Source of the DNA: Brevundimonas sp.
Lineage (GTDB): Bacteria > Pseudomonadota > Alphaproteobacteria > Caulobacterales > Caulobacteraceae
NCBI RefSeq assembly: GCF_031082345.1
Contig: NZ_JAVHLH010000008.1
Coordinates: 1-27,247, forward strand
Reading direction: 5' to 3'
DNA length: 27,247 nt
Shown here: positions 9,229-17,429 of the stretch, piece by piece
How the letters are laid out: every line of letters starts with the position of its first letter
Numbering within the stretch: the first letter of the stretch is position 1
Translations under genes and position numbers: made by a program
Notes under the pieces: model-generated
Databases searched by the model: none
Told to the model about the DNA's origin: nothing
What the model saw: the letters and a program-made list of their open reading frames with translations, nothing else

Positions 9229-9558
9229 TCACGCGCGCGGTGCGGCCGGGGCTTCCGGAGCGCGCGCGGAGACCCGGATGACGTAGTCGCGCGGGTCGGC
9301 GAAGCCCAGCACGGCGCGGGCCCGTTCCTCCAGCAGGTCGCGCGACAGGCTGTCGGTGCGCAGATACTGCGCCCGGATTTCCAGATCGCGGCGCTGCTCC
9401 AGAATGCCGGCCAGTTGGGCCTCGCGGCGCAGCATCATGGCGTCGCGCTCGCCGCCGCTCAGCAGGCCGCGCTCGCCGGTGAGGGCCTGGACCCCCAGAT
9501 AGGCGATCAGCAGCAACAGCATGGCTGACGGGAAATACGGCTTCATCCGTTCGGGCAC
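9229..9558 (-). CDS. FtsB/DivIC-type septum formation initiator
   Basis: A 109-residue bitopic membrane protein of the septum formation initiator family, which in known bacteria forms a complex with FtsL and FtsQ/DivIB to activate septal peptidoglycan synthesis. A short cytoplasmic N-terminus precedes one membrane helix at about 9-26. A periplasmic coiled coil covers about 36-75, and a final segment, RAVLGFADPRDYVIRV, matches the conserved region after the coiled coil. The GTG at 9558 is chosen because AAGGAG lies 9 nt upstream; the ATG four codons later is too far from it. It lies between eno and pdhA on the same strand. Adjacency of eno and ftsB is also seen in gammaproteobacteria such as E. 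coli, which supports the FtsB reading. Confidence 0.85.
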   Translation of the reverse strand: MPERMKPYFPSAMLLLLIAYLGVQALTGERGLLSGGERDAMMLRREAQLAGILEQRRDLEIRAQYLRTDSLSRDLLEERARAVLGFADPRDYVIRVSARAPEAPAAPRA

Positions 9559-9686
9559 TGACGGACGCTCCTTCTGAGCGTGGACTCACAATCAATGAAT
9601 CCTGACCGAAAATGCCTAACAAACCGTAGCTTGACCATAGAACCCGGCATCTCCGGACAACCGTCGAAGCGCGGCCGATCTGGGGG

Positions 9687-10979
<1,293 letters not shown>

Positions 10980-10988
10980 TCAGGGAAG

Positions 10989-11017
10989 TCGGCGGGGTTT
11001 AGCGCAGGCCCCGCCGA
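10989..11017 (-). other. Perfect 9-bp dyad overlapping the eno promoter
   Basis: TCGGCGGGG at 10989-10997 and CCCCGCCGA at 11009-11017 form a perfect 9-bp inverted repeat with an 11-nt loop. On the minus strand it is not followed by a T run, so it is a poor intrinsic terminator for the lipoprotein gene. Because it covers the -10 box of the candidate eno promoter, it could instead be an operator. Both readings are inference. Confidence 0.45.
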
Positions 11018-11025
11018 ATCGCCAA
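10997..11025 (-). promoter_or_regulatory. Candidate sigma-70 promoter of eno
   Basis: On the minus strand TTGGCG (11025-11020) and CTAAAC (11002-10997) are separated by 17 bp. The -10 context GCTAAACC fits 7 of 8 positions of the Caulobacter pattern GCTANAWC, and the -35 fits 5 of 6 of TTGACG. It begins just after the lipoprotein stop codon and would give a leader of about 25 nt. A GANTC methylation site lies in the spacer at 11016-11020. Confidence 0.4.
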
Positions 11026-11035
11026 CCGCAACCCG

Positions 11036-11647
11036 TCAGGCGCACCCCTCGACGTACTGGATGCTGGGACCGCCGGCGGCCACGTGCTGCACCCGGCCGT
11101 CGTTGCCGATGTGATAGCTGATGCCCCGCGAGGTCGGGTCCTGGACATAGTCCGCGCCGCCGCCGCTGCTCCAGGCGGTGATGTATTCCGCCGGAGCCTC
11201 GCTGTATTTGTGCGGGCTGGCCGTCGCGGCCGTCCCATAGGCCGACTTGATGGCGGCGGCCTCGTCGCCGACGCCAAAGCCGCGATCGGTTTTCAGCGTC
11301 GCGTCGCGACTGAGCCACAGGCTGGTCAGGACGCCGTTCTCGACCATCACCATCAGCCCTTGGGGAGCGCGTTCCGGGCGGAACATGTCGCACGACTCCG
11401 GATCGGGCCCTCCGACGGCGTCGGGATTGGCGTCCGGTCCCAGCGCAGCCACGACCTCGGCGCGGGTCATGCCGATGCGGAGCGGGCCCCAGCCCTGGGC
11501 GGTCACCGCATTGGCGTCGACGGGGGTCGCCGGCGCCGACGGTTCCGTCGGCCCCTCGGGCGGGGCTGTGGGCGATGGCTCGGAATCCGGCGCGCCGCAG
11601 GCGGCCAGCATCAGGACGGCGGAGGTGAGCAGAAGGGGGCGGATCAT
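11036..11647 (-). CDS. Putative lipoprotein of unknown function
   Basis: A 203-residue exported lipoprotein. The N-terminus is a typical lipoprotein signal with lipobox LAAC and the acylated cysteine at C17, followed by a Pro/Ser/Thr-rich spacer to about residue 45. The mature domain contains the pattern WGPLRIGMTRAEVVAALG and, about 70 residues later, a related GFGVGDEAAAIKSAYG. Such 'G-hydrophobic-G-M-T-x-x-E/A-V' units occur in SmpA/BamE-like and BLIP-like folds, so a periplasmic small-domain protein is plausible, but no function follows from this. Three cysteines remain in the mature region. The ATG has a GAGGAG ribosome site. The gene starts 25 nt after the tail of the rpmF terminator, so it probably has a promoter within or overlapping that region. 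Confidence 0.75.
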   Translation of the reverse strand: MIRPLLLTSAVLMLAACGAPDSEPSPTAPPEGPTEPSAPATPVDANAVTAQGWGPLRIGMTRAEVVAALGPDANPDAVGGPDPESCDMFRPERAPQGLMVMVENGVLTSLWLSRDATLKTDRGFGVGDEAAAIKSAYGTAATASPHKYSEAPAEYITAWSSGGGADYVQDPTSRGISYHIGNDGRVQHVAAGGPSIQYVEGCA

Positions 11648-11671
11648 GGCGGCGGCTCCTCGGTTCGGAGC

Positions 11672-11712
11672 TAAAAACGCACGAAAACGGCGCGCGGTGA
11701 ACCGCGCGCCGT
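11672..11712 (-). terminator. Intrinsic terminator of rpmF
   Basis: A perfect 11-bp stem, ACGGCGCGCGG at 11687-11697 pairing with CCGCGCGCCGT at 11702-11712, closes a 4-nt loop. On the minus strand it is followed by TTTTCGTGCGTTTTTA. Stem plus interrupted T tract, 28 nt after the rpmF stop, make a convincing Rho-independent terminator for minus-strand transcripts. Confidence 0.8.
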
Positions 11713-11740
11713 CAATGTTCAGTCGCCGTGGGGTGAAGAC

Positions 11741-11923
11741 CTAGTCTTCCTTGGGCGTCAGGACCTGGCGGCCGCGATAGGTGCCGGTCTTCAGGTCGAT
11801 GTGGTGCGAGCGGCGCAGCTCGCCCGTGTCCTTGTCCTCGACGTGCGGGTTGGAGCCCAGCGAGTCGTGGGCGCGGCGCATGTTGCGACGCGAGGGCGAT
11901 ACTTTGCGCTTCGGAACGGCCAT
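11741..11923 (-). CDS. rpmF: 50S ribosomal protein L32
   Basis: A 60-residue, basic ribosomal protein L32 of the large subunit. The start [20 protein letters not shown] is nearly invariant in the family and fixes the ATG at 11923; longer in-frame readings are not supported. The C-terminal part [15 protein letters not shown] also matches. It lacks the four zinc-binding cysteines, so it is the zinc-independent form usual in Alphaproteobacteria. In many bacteria rpmF is followed by plsX and fabH; here it stands alone and is closed by a strong terminator. The ribosome site is weak (GAGACGG). Confidence 0.97.
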   Translation of the reverse strand: MAVPKRKVSPSRRNMRRAHDSLGSNPHVEDKDTGELRRSHHIDLKTGTYRGRQVLTPKED

Positions 11924-11974
11924 GTCCGTCTCAATCTTCTTAAGGTCGGGCGCCCCGGGTCCGGAGACCGAAAG

Positions 11975-12011
11975 CGCGAAAACAACTGCGGCGGCCCCCG
12001 AGAGAGCCGCC
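11975..12011 (-). terminator. Probable intrinsic terminator of the lipA-GNAT cluster
   Basis: GGCGGC at 11990-11995 pairs with GCCGCC at 12006-12011 (6-bp GC stem, 10-nt loop). On the minus strand it is followed by GCAGTTGTTTTCGCGCTTT, a moderate T-rich tail. It lies 38 nt after the stop of the GNAT gene at 12050 and separates that cluster from rpmF. Confidence 0.5.
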
Positions 12012-12049
12012 ACGTGAGCGCGGGCTTATGCCTGAACCCGTCCGGGAGT

Positions 12050-12565
12050 TCAAGTCCGCTGACGTGCGCTCCAGTCCGCCCGCGACAGCCCGTAATACAG
12101 GCTGTCCTTCCACTCGCCGCCGACCTCCCAGGTCCGCTCGGCGAAGCCGGTCTTCACGAAGCCGAGTCGTTCCAGCAGGCGAATCGAGGCGGTGTTTTCG
12201 GGATCGACATCGGCGGTCAGGTCGTCGACGTCCCGCGTGCCGAAGACATGGTCGATCGACGCCGCCACCGCCTCGCCGGCGAACCCCTGCCCCCAATGGT
12301 CGGGATGCAGGATGTAGCCGACCTCCGGCAGTTTCCAGAAACCCGCCTTGCCGATCACGACGCCGTCGCGCTCGATGACGAAGTCCGGCTGGTCGGGGCC
12401 GTTGGCGATCATGCTGTCCAGCCACGTCGCCGTCTGTTCCAGGCTGTCATGCGGCGGCGTCGACCACCAGCGGGTGGCGCGCGGGTCCGACAGCACGGCG
12501 TGCATCGCCTTCAGGTCGTCCGGGCGGGCGGATCGCAGGGTCAGCCGGGGCGTGCGGATTTCCAT
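12050..12565 (-). CDS. GNAT acetyltransferase, RimJ/RimL-like
   Basis: A 171-residue GNAT acetyltransferase of the RimJ/RimL type. The N-terminal METRTPRLTLR-like pattern (here MEIRTPRLTLRSARPDD) is the usual beginning of this subfamily and fixes the ATG at 12565. The acetyl-CoA loop is HWGQGFAGEA, and NTASIRLLERLGFVKTG is the conserved C-terminal helix and strand. Known relatives acetylate ribosomal protein N-termini or small amines; the substrate here cannot be read from sequence. It follows another GNAT gene by 31 bp on the same strand and is the last gene before a probable terminator. The two neighbouring GNAT proteins are clearly different in sequence and are not a recent duplication. 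Confidence 0.88.
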   Translation of the reverse strand: MEIRTPRLTLRSARPDDLKAMHAVLSDPRATRWWSTPPHDSLEQTATWLDSMIANGPDQPDFVIERDGVVIGKAGFWKLPEVGYILHPDHWGQGFAGEAVAASIDHVFGTRDVDDLTADVDPENTASIRLLERLGFVKTGFAERTWEVGGEWKDSLYYGLSRADWSARQRT

Positions 12566-12596
12566 CCCCGGCCAGTGCAGCGCGCCGCCGGAATGG

Positions 12597-13127
12597 TCAA
12601 GCCAGTGCACGTTCCAGGACGATGAAATGCAGGTCGTCCCTGAGCGGCAGGCCGAACCGGGGATCACCATAGGGGAACGGCAGGGTCTCGCCCGTCGGCT
12701 CGTATCCCAGCCGCCGGTACCAGGCGATCAGGGTCTCGCGTTGCGGAAAGACCGATATGCGCACCCGACGCGCGCCGAACCGCTCCGCGAGCGCGGCGTG
12801 CGCGGCCTCGACCATCCGGCGGCCCAGACCGCCGCCCTGCAGGGTCGGGCTGACCGAGAGCATGCCGAAATAGCCCGTCCCCTCGCCGCGGTCGGCGATC
12901 AGGATGCAGCCCAGCAGGGCCTCGCCCCGCCAGGCGGTGAGCATGGCCTGGGCCGGGTCGGCGAGGATGGAGGCCAGATCGTCGGGGTCGGTGCGCTGTC
13001 CCGCCAGCAGATCGGCCTCCGTGGTCCAGCCGGCCCGGGACGCCTCGCCGCGGTAGGCGCTCTCGATCAGCCGGTGCAGCGCCGGGATGTCGTCTGTCGT
13101 CGCGTCGCGGATGAGGATGTCAGTCAT
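12597..13127 (-). CDS. GNAT-family N-acetyltransferase
   Basis: A 176-residue GNAT acetyltransferase. The acetyl-CoA-binding motif is LQGGGLGRRMVEAA after the strand GYFGMLSVSP, a single-domain arrangement typical of small-molecule acetyltransferases. ETLIAWYRRLGYEPTGE is the conserved C-terminal helix. The ATG at 13127 has a GGAGG site 9 nt upstream and is preferred over a TTG two codons earlier, which would be too close to that site. The reading overlaps the end of the L-2-hydroxyglutarate oxidase gene by 8 nt, so translation is probably coupled. The substrate is unknown. Confidence 0.88.
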   Translation of the reverse strand: MTDILIRDATTDDIPALHRLIESAYRGEASRAGWTTEADLLAGQRTDPDDLASILADPAQAMLTAWRGEALLGCILIADRGEGTGYFGMLSVSPTLQGGGLGRRMVEAAHAALAERFGARRVRISVFPQRETLIAWYRRLGYEPTGETLPFPYGDPRFGLPLRDDLHFIVLERALA

Positions 13128-14232
13128 CGACAAGCGCCTCCGCCACCGCCTCGCCGATGGCCAGCGAACTGGTCAGGCCCGGGCTTTCGATGCCGAACAG
13201 GGCCATCAGTCCGGCAATTCCGTGATCTTCGGGGCCGCGTAGCTGGAAGTCCGGCTGCGGTTCGCCTGGCCCATGCAGCTTGGGACGGATGCCGGCGTAG
13301 TCAGGGGTCAGGGCGCCCTGCGGCAGGCTCGGCCAGAAGCGGCGGATATAGCCCTCGAACTCGGCCGCCTTGTCCGGATCGACCCAATAGTCCTCGGTCT
13401 CGACCCAGACGAGGTCCGGCCCGAACACCGCCTGTCCGCCCAGGTCCTTACGATAGTGGGTGCCGAGCGCGCCCGGGATCGGCGGCGGATAGATCAGCCG
13501 CTCGAACGGCGCCTTGCCGGTCAGGCGGAAATAGACGCCCTTGCCGAAATGGCCGGCGGGGATGTGGTCGGCGGGGTAGCCCTCGATGCGGCCGGCGACC
13601 TCCTGGGCCGCCAGTCCCGGCGCGGCGACCAGCAGCCGCGCGGTCAGGGTCGCCCCGCCCTCCCCGCCCGCAGTGATGGTGAAGCCTCCGCCCGGAAGCG
13701 CCTCTGCCCGCTCGAACGGCGTGGAGACCACGACCGAACCGCCCGCGTCCTCGATCTCGCCCTGCAGGGCCAGCATGTAGCCGTGGCTGTCGAACACGCC
13801 GCTCTCCGGCGACAGGATGGCCGCATGGGCGTTCAGCCCCGGTTCCAGCGCCCGCGCCTGGGCCCCGGTCAGATGCTCCAGCCCCTCGACCCCGTTGGCC
13901 GTCGCCAGTTTGAAGATGGTCTCGATGCGCTCGACCTCGGCTTCATCCGTGGCCACGACCAGCTTGCCGCATTTGCGGTAGTCGACCTTGTGGCTGTCGA
14001 GAAAGGCGTACAGCGACCGCCGCCCCTCGACGCAGAACCGCGCCTTCAGGGACCCGGTCGGATAGTAGAGGCCGCCGTGGATGACCTCGCTGTTCCGCGA
14101 CGACACGCCCTGGCCGATGTGCGGCTCCGTCTCTAGCACCAGCACCGACAGGCCGCGCCCGGCCAGCGACCGCCCGCAGGCCAGCCCCACCGCCCCGGCG
14201 CCGACCACGACGGCGTCGAAATCGAAGCTCAC
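13120..14232 (-). CDS. lhgO: FAD-dependent oxidoreductase, L-2-hydroxyglutarate oxidase-like
   Basis: A 370-residue flavoprotein of the DAO fold. The N-terminal FAD motif is VVVGAGAVGLACGRSLAGRG (GAGAVG at 11-16). The block SSRNSEVIHGGLYYPTGSLK at about 44-63 is characteristic of the LhgO/L2HGDH group, which oxidises L-2-hydroxyglutarate to 2-oxoglutarate and passes electrons to quinone or oxygen. The C-terminal GIESPGLTSSLAIGEAVAEAL closes the FAD site. The start is a GTG at 14232 that overlaps the stop of the COQ10-like gene (GTGA). Being coupled to a probable ubiquinone-binding protein fits a quinone-reducing enzyme. Related DAO-fold enzymes such as glycerol-3-phosphate or D-amino acid oxidases are less likely because of the SSRNSEVIH block. 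Confidence 0.82.
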   Translation of the reverse strand: MSFDFDAVVVGAGAVGLACGRSLAGRGLSVLVLETEPHIGQGVSSRNSEVIHGGLYYPTGSLKARFCVEGRRSLYAFLDSHKVDYRKCGKLVVATDEAEVERIETIFKLATANGVEGLEHLTGAQARALEPGLNAHAAILSPESGVFDSHGYMLALQGEIEDAGGSVVVSTPFERAEALPGGGFTITAGGEGGATLTARLLVAAPGLAAQEVAGRIEGYPADHIPAGHFGKGVYFRLTGKAPFERLIYPPPIPGALGTHYRKDLGGQAVFGPDLVWVETEDYWVDPDKAAEFEGYIRRFWPSLPQGALTPDYAGIRPKLHGPGEPQPDFQLRGPEDHGIAGLMALFGIESPGLTSSLAIGEAVAEALVDD

Positions 14233-14684
14233 GCTTTCGGGCCGTAGAGATGGGCCGCCCGGGCCTCGAAACAGTGCATCAGCTTGCCGACGGCGCGGTC
14301 GAAATTGGCCTGCAGCATCATGTCGAGCAGGCGTGACTTGAAGGCGAAGTCGATGAAGAATTCGACCCGCGTGCCCTCGGGGTGCGGGAAGAACTCCCAG
14401 CGGTTTTTCAGGTGGTGGAACGGCCCGCGGATCAGGCCGACCTCGACCTTGGGCGCATAGCGGTCATGCCGGACCCAGGTCGAGAACCGCTCCTTGAGGA
14501 AGGAGAAGCCGACCCCGGCCTCAGCGTCGATCACGGTCACGCCCGGCGCCTCTTCACGCTCGCCCCAGGCCCGCATCGACGACACCCAGGGCACGAACTC
14601 CGGATAGGCGCGCACGTCGGCGACCAGCGCGGCGAGCTGGTCGGGCTGGTAGGGCAGGATTTTCGTAACGCGGTGGACGGCCAA
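14229..14684 (-). CDS. COQ10/RatA-like START-domain protein
   Basis: A 151-residue single-domain protein of the polyketide-cyclase/START superfamily, close to mitochondrial COQ10 and bacterial RatA. The family signature is visible: a start with HRVTKILPYQPDQLAALVAD, then YPEFVPWV, later GPFHHLKNRWEFFPH, and a C-terminal amphipathic helix near LMHCFEARAAHLYG. COQ10 proteins bind ubiquinone and help it function in respiration; the toxin name RatA comes from E. coli. The start appears to be a TTG at 14684, 7 nt after the lipA stop, with a poor ribosome site, which suggests coupling to lipA translation. lipA followed by this gene is a common alphaproteobacterial arrangement. The stop overlaps the lhgO start. 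Confidence 0.85.
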   Translation of the reverse strand: MAVHRVTKILPYQPDQLAALVADVRAYPEFVPWVSSMRAWGEREEAPGVTVIDAEAGVGFSFLKERFSTWVRHDRYAPKVEVGLIRGPFHHLKNRWEFFPHPEGTRVEFFIDFAFKSRLLDMMLQANFDRAVGKLMHCFEARAAHLYGPKA

Positions 14685-14691
14685 CGGCGGC

Positions 14692-15654
14692 TCAGCGGCC
14701 CGTCTGGGCCAAGCGCGCCGCCTTCAGCCGCGCGAAATCCTCGCCGGCGTGGTGCGAACTGCGGGTCAGCGGCGAGGAGGACACCATCAGGAAGCCCTTG
14801 GCCCGGGCGATGGCCTCATAGGCCTTGAACTCGTCCGGGGTGACGAAGCGGTCGATGGCGGCGTGTTTGCGGGTCGGCTGCAGGTACTGGCCGATGGTGA
14901 TGAAGTCGACGCCGGCCGAGCGCATGTCGTCCATCACCTGCATGACCTCTTCGCGGGTCTCGCCCAGGCCGACCATGATGCCGGACTTGGTGAACTGGTT
15001 GGGGTCGCGCTCCTTGACCATCTGCAGCAGACGCAGGCTGTGGAAGTAGCGGGCCCCGGGCCGGATCTTCAGATACAGCCGCGGCACGGTCTCGAGGTTG
15101 TGGTTGAAGACGTCGGGGGTCGCATCGATCACCACCTCGGCCGCGCCGTCCTTGCGCAGGAAGTCGGGCGTCAGGATCTCGATGGTCGTGCCCGGCGCCT
15201 GCAGGCGGATCTGGCGCACCACCTCGGCGAAGTGGGCGGCGCCGCCGTCGGAAAGGTCGTCCCGGTCCACCGAGGTGATGACGACGTGGTTCAGCCCCAT
15301 CTGCTGGACGGCCAGGCCGACCTTGGCCGGTTCTTCCGGGTCGAGGGCCTGCGGCAGGCCGGTCTTGACGTTGCAGAAGGCGCAGGCCCGCGTGCAGGTG
15401 TCGCCCATGATCATCAGGGTGGCGTGCTTCTGGCTCCAGCACTCGCCGATGTTCGGGCAGGCCGCCTCCTCGCAGACCGTGACCAGGCCCTTGTCCTTCA
15501 CGATGGCGCGGGTGGCGTTGTACTGGCCGGAACCGGGCGCCTTGACGCGCAGCCAGTCCGGCTTCTTCAGCACGGCGGTCTCGGGCCGGTTCTGCTTTTC
15601 CGGGTGACGCAGTTCGGCCGGCGTCTTCGTCAGGGTGTCGATCAGCGTGACCAA
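14692..15654 (-). CDS. lipA: Lipoyl synthase
   Basis: A 320-residue radical-SAM enzyme that inserts two sulfurs into protein-bound octanoyl groups to make lipoyl cofactors. The auxiliary-cluster cysteines are C61, C66 and C72 ([12 protein letters not shown]), and the radical-SAM cluster cysteines are C87, C91 and C94 (CTRACAFC). The N-terminal [20 protein letters not shown] matches alphaproteobacterial LipA and supports a start near 15654, where the codon is TTG with only a distant GGAG. The C-terminal motif, usually RSSYHA, reads RSSHHA at 298-303; the serines are kept. Its product is needed by PdhB and PdhC in this window. lipB is not seen. The gene is divergent from the acyl-activating enzyme. 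Confidence 0.96.
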   Translation of the reverse strand: MVTLIDTLTKTPAELRHPEKQNRPETAVLKKPDWLRVKAPGSGQYNATRAIVKDKGLVTVCEEAACPNIGECWSQKHATLMIMGDTCTRACAFCNVKTGLPQALDPEEPAKVGLAVQQMGLNHVVITSVDRDDLSDGGAAHFAEVVRQIRLQAPGTTIEILTPDFLRKDGAAEVVIDATPDVFNHNLETVPRLYLKIRPGARYFHSLRLLQMVKERDPNQFTKSGIMVGLGETREEVMQVMDDMRSAGVDFITIGQYLQPTRKHAAIDRFVTPDEFKAYEAIARAKGFLMVSSSPLTRSSHHAGEDFARLKAARLAQTGR

Positions 15655-15748
15655 GGCGGCGCGGGCTCCGGGCTGTGCGAAACCGCTATGTCGTCCTTCC
15701 GGGTGGCGAAGGCAAGGCGGGCCCGGTCGTCACGCCGGGTAACACATC

Positions 15749-15775
15749 TTTTCAACCCCTCCGCCCCGCTCTAGT
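15749..15775 (+). promoter_or_regulatory. Weak candidate promoter ahead of the acyl-activating enzyme
   Basis: In the 162-bp gap between the divergent lipA and acyl-activating genes, TTTTCA (15749-15754) and TCTAGT (15770-15775) each match four of six sigma-70 positions on the plus strand. The spacing is 15 bp, shorter than ideal. The rest of the gap shows no other structure and no clear promoter for lipA. Confidence 0.2.
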
Positions 15776-15816
15776 TTGCGCGTTCAGACCAAGGCGCGGC
15801 CAACGCGCCACGGAGG

Positions 15817-17376
15817 ATGTATTTGCGCCTGCCCCTGGACCCCAAGGCCGTCGAGGTGACGATCTTCGACGCCCTGATCGCGGCCCGCGACACCTATGGC
15901 GACAAGGAGATTCTGGAGGACCAGGACCGCAAGCCTCTCACCTACACCGGCCTGATCCGCGCGGCCTTTGTGCTTGGGCGCAAGATCGCCGCGATGACGG
16001 CGGTGGGCGAGCGGGTCGGCATCCTGCTGCCCTCCAGCATGGGGGTGGTGGTCACCTACTACGGCCTGCACGCCCACGGCCGCGTCCCGGTGATGCTCAA
16101 CTTCACCTCGGGCGAACAGAATGTGAAGGCCGCCATCAAGGCCGCCGGCGTCGGCAAGGTCCTGACGGCGAAACGGTTCATCGACCAGGCCAAGCTGGCG
16201 GACCTGGTCGGCCATATCGAAAGCGTCGCCGAGGTCGTCTGGCTCGACGACGTGCGCGAATCGATCGGTCTGCCGGACAAGCTGTACGGGCTGATGGCCG
16301 GCATGATGCCGAAGCGGTTCAGGGTGAAGACCGACCCGTTCTCGCCCGGCGTGGTGCTGTTCACCTCGGGCAGTTTCGGCGCGCCCAAGGGGGTGGTGCT
16401 CAGCCAGTGGAACCTCGTGGCCAACTGCCGCCAGGTGGCCCAGCACATCGATCTGGACCCCGACTGGGTGATGTTCAACCCGCTGCCGACCTTCCACTGC
16501 TTCGGCCTGACCGGCGGCGTGCTGCTGCCGCTGCTGCAGGGACTGAAGGCGTTCCAGTACCCTTCACCCCTGCACGCCAAGCAGATCGTCGAACTGCTGC
16601 CGCAGGTGAAGGCGTCGATCCTGTTCGCCACCGACACCTTCCTGAACCAGTACGCCCGGGTGGCGGGGCCGGACGACTTCTCGACCCTGAAATTCGTCGT
16701 GGCCGGGGCCGAGCGGGTCCGCGACGAGACCCATCACCTGTTCAACACCCGTTTCCACGGCCTCAAGCTGCTGGAGGGCTACGGCGCCACTGAGGCCGCG
16801 CCCGTGGTGGCTGTGAACCATCCGGACCGCAACCGGCCCGGAACCGTCGGCCAGATCCTTCCCGGCATGGAATGGCGACTGGAGCCGGTCGACGGCATCG
16901 ACGAGGGCGGGCGGCTGTATCTGCGCGGTCCCAATGTGATGAAGGGCTATCTCTCGCCCGACGACCCCAACGCCATCGAGCCGCTCAAGGACGGCTGGCA
17001 CGACACGGGCGACATCGTCGCGGTCGACGACGAGGGCTATATCTGCATCCTCGGGCGGGCGAAACGGTTCGCCAAGATCGGCGGAGAGATGGTGTCGCTG
17101 ACCGCCGTCGAGGGCCTCGCCAGCGCTGTATGGCCGGAGGCGCGCCACGCCGTGGTCTCCATCCCCGACAGCCGCAAGGGCGAAAAACTGGTGCTGGTCA
17201 CCGACCGCAAGGACGCCGACGTCGCCCGTCTCGCCGAATGGGCCCGTAGCCACGGCGCGCCGGAACTGGCCGTGCCGAAGAAGATCCTGCGCGTGGGCGA
17301 ACTGCCGGTGCTCGGCACCGGCAAGACCGACTATGTGGCGATCCAGCAGATGGTGGACCTCGACAAGGCCGCCTAG
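15817..17376 (+). CDS. Aas-type acyl-CoA/acyl-ACP synthetase (AMP-binding) without acyltransferase
   Basis: A 519-residue ANL-superfamily enzyme that activates a fatty acid as acyl-adenylate. Motifs: phosphate loop FTSGSFGAPKGVVLS (about 181-195), GYGATEAAPVV (about 320), WHDTGD (about 390), GRAKRFAKIGGEMVSL (hinge and A8 motif) and catalytic lysine about K503 in LGTGKTDY. Throughout, including YPSPLH, VVAGAE, PGTVGQILPGM and HGAPELAVPK, it follows the C-terminal half of E. coli Aas, which reacylates 2-acyl-glycerophosphoethanolamine. The N-terminal PlsC-like acyltransferase half of Aas is absent. GGAGG touches the ATG directly with no spacer, whereas an in-frame TTG at 15823 has a 6-nt spacer, so translation may really begin there. 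No co-directional neighbour lies close. Confidence 0.9.
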   Translation: MYLRLPLDPKAVEVTIFDALIAARDTYGDKEILEDQDRKPLTYTGLIRAAFVLGRKIAAMTAVGERVGILLPSSMGVVVTYYGLHAHGRVPVMLNFTSGEQNVKAAIKAAGVGKVLTAKRFIDQAKLADLVGHIESVAEVVWLDDVRESIGLPDKLYGLMAGMMPKRFRVKTDPFSPGVVLFTSGSFGAPKGVVLSQWNLVANCRQVAQHIDLDPDWVMFNPLPTFHCFGLTGGVLLPLLQGLKAFQYPSPLHAKQIVELLPQVKASILFATDTFLNQYARVAGPDDFSTLKFVVAGAERVRDETHHLFNTRFHGLKLLEGYGATEAAPVVAVNHPDRNRPGTVGQILPGMEWRLEPVDGIDEGGRLYLRGPNVMKGYLSPDDPNAIEPLKDGWHDTGDIVAVDDEGYICILGRAKRFAKIGGEMVSLTAVEGLASAVWPEARHAVVSIPDSRKGEKLVLVTDRKDADVARLAEWARSHGAPELAVPKKILRVGELPVLGTGKTDYVAIQQMVDLDKAA

Positions 17377-17378
17377 GT

Positions 17379-17413
17379 TCCGCCGCCGCAGGCCCCGGCC
17401 CGTGGTCGGCGGA
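17379..17413. terminator. Weak hairpin between convergent genes
   Basis: TCCGCCG (17379-17385) and CGGCGGA (17407-17413) form a 7-bp inverted repeat with a 21-nt loop in the 53-bp gap between two convergent stops. No T tract follows on either strand. It is a possible bidirectional terminator by position only. Confidence 0.25.
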
Positions 17414-17429
17414 CGCGATGATGAAGCCG

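Noticed and set aside
12050..13127. The two adjacent GNAT genes as a recent tandem duplication
   Set aside because: Their sequences differ almost everywhere outside the acetyl-CoA loop and they belong to different GNAT types.
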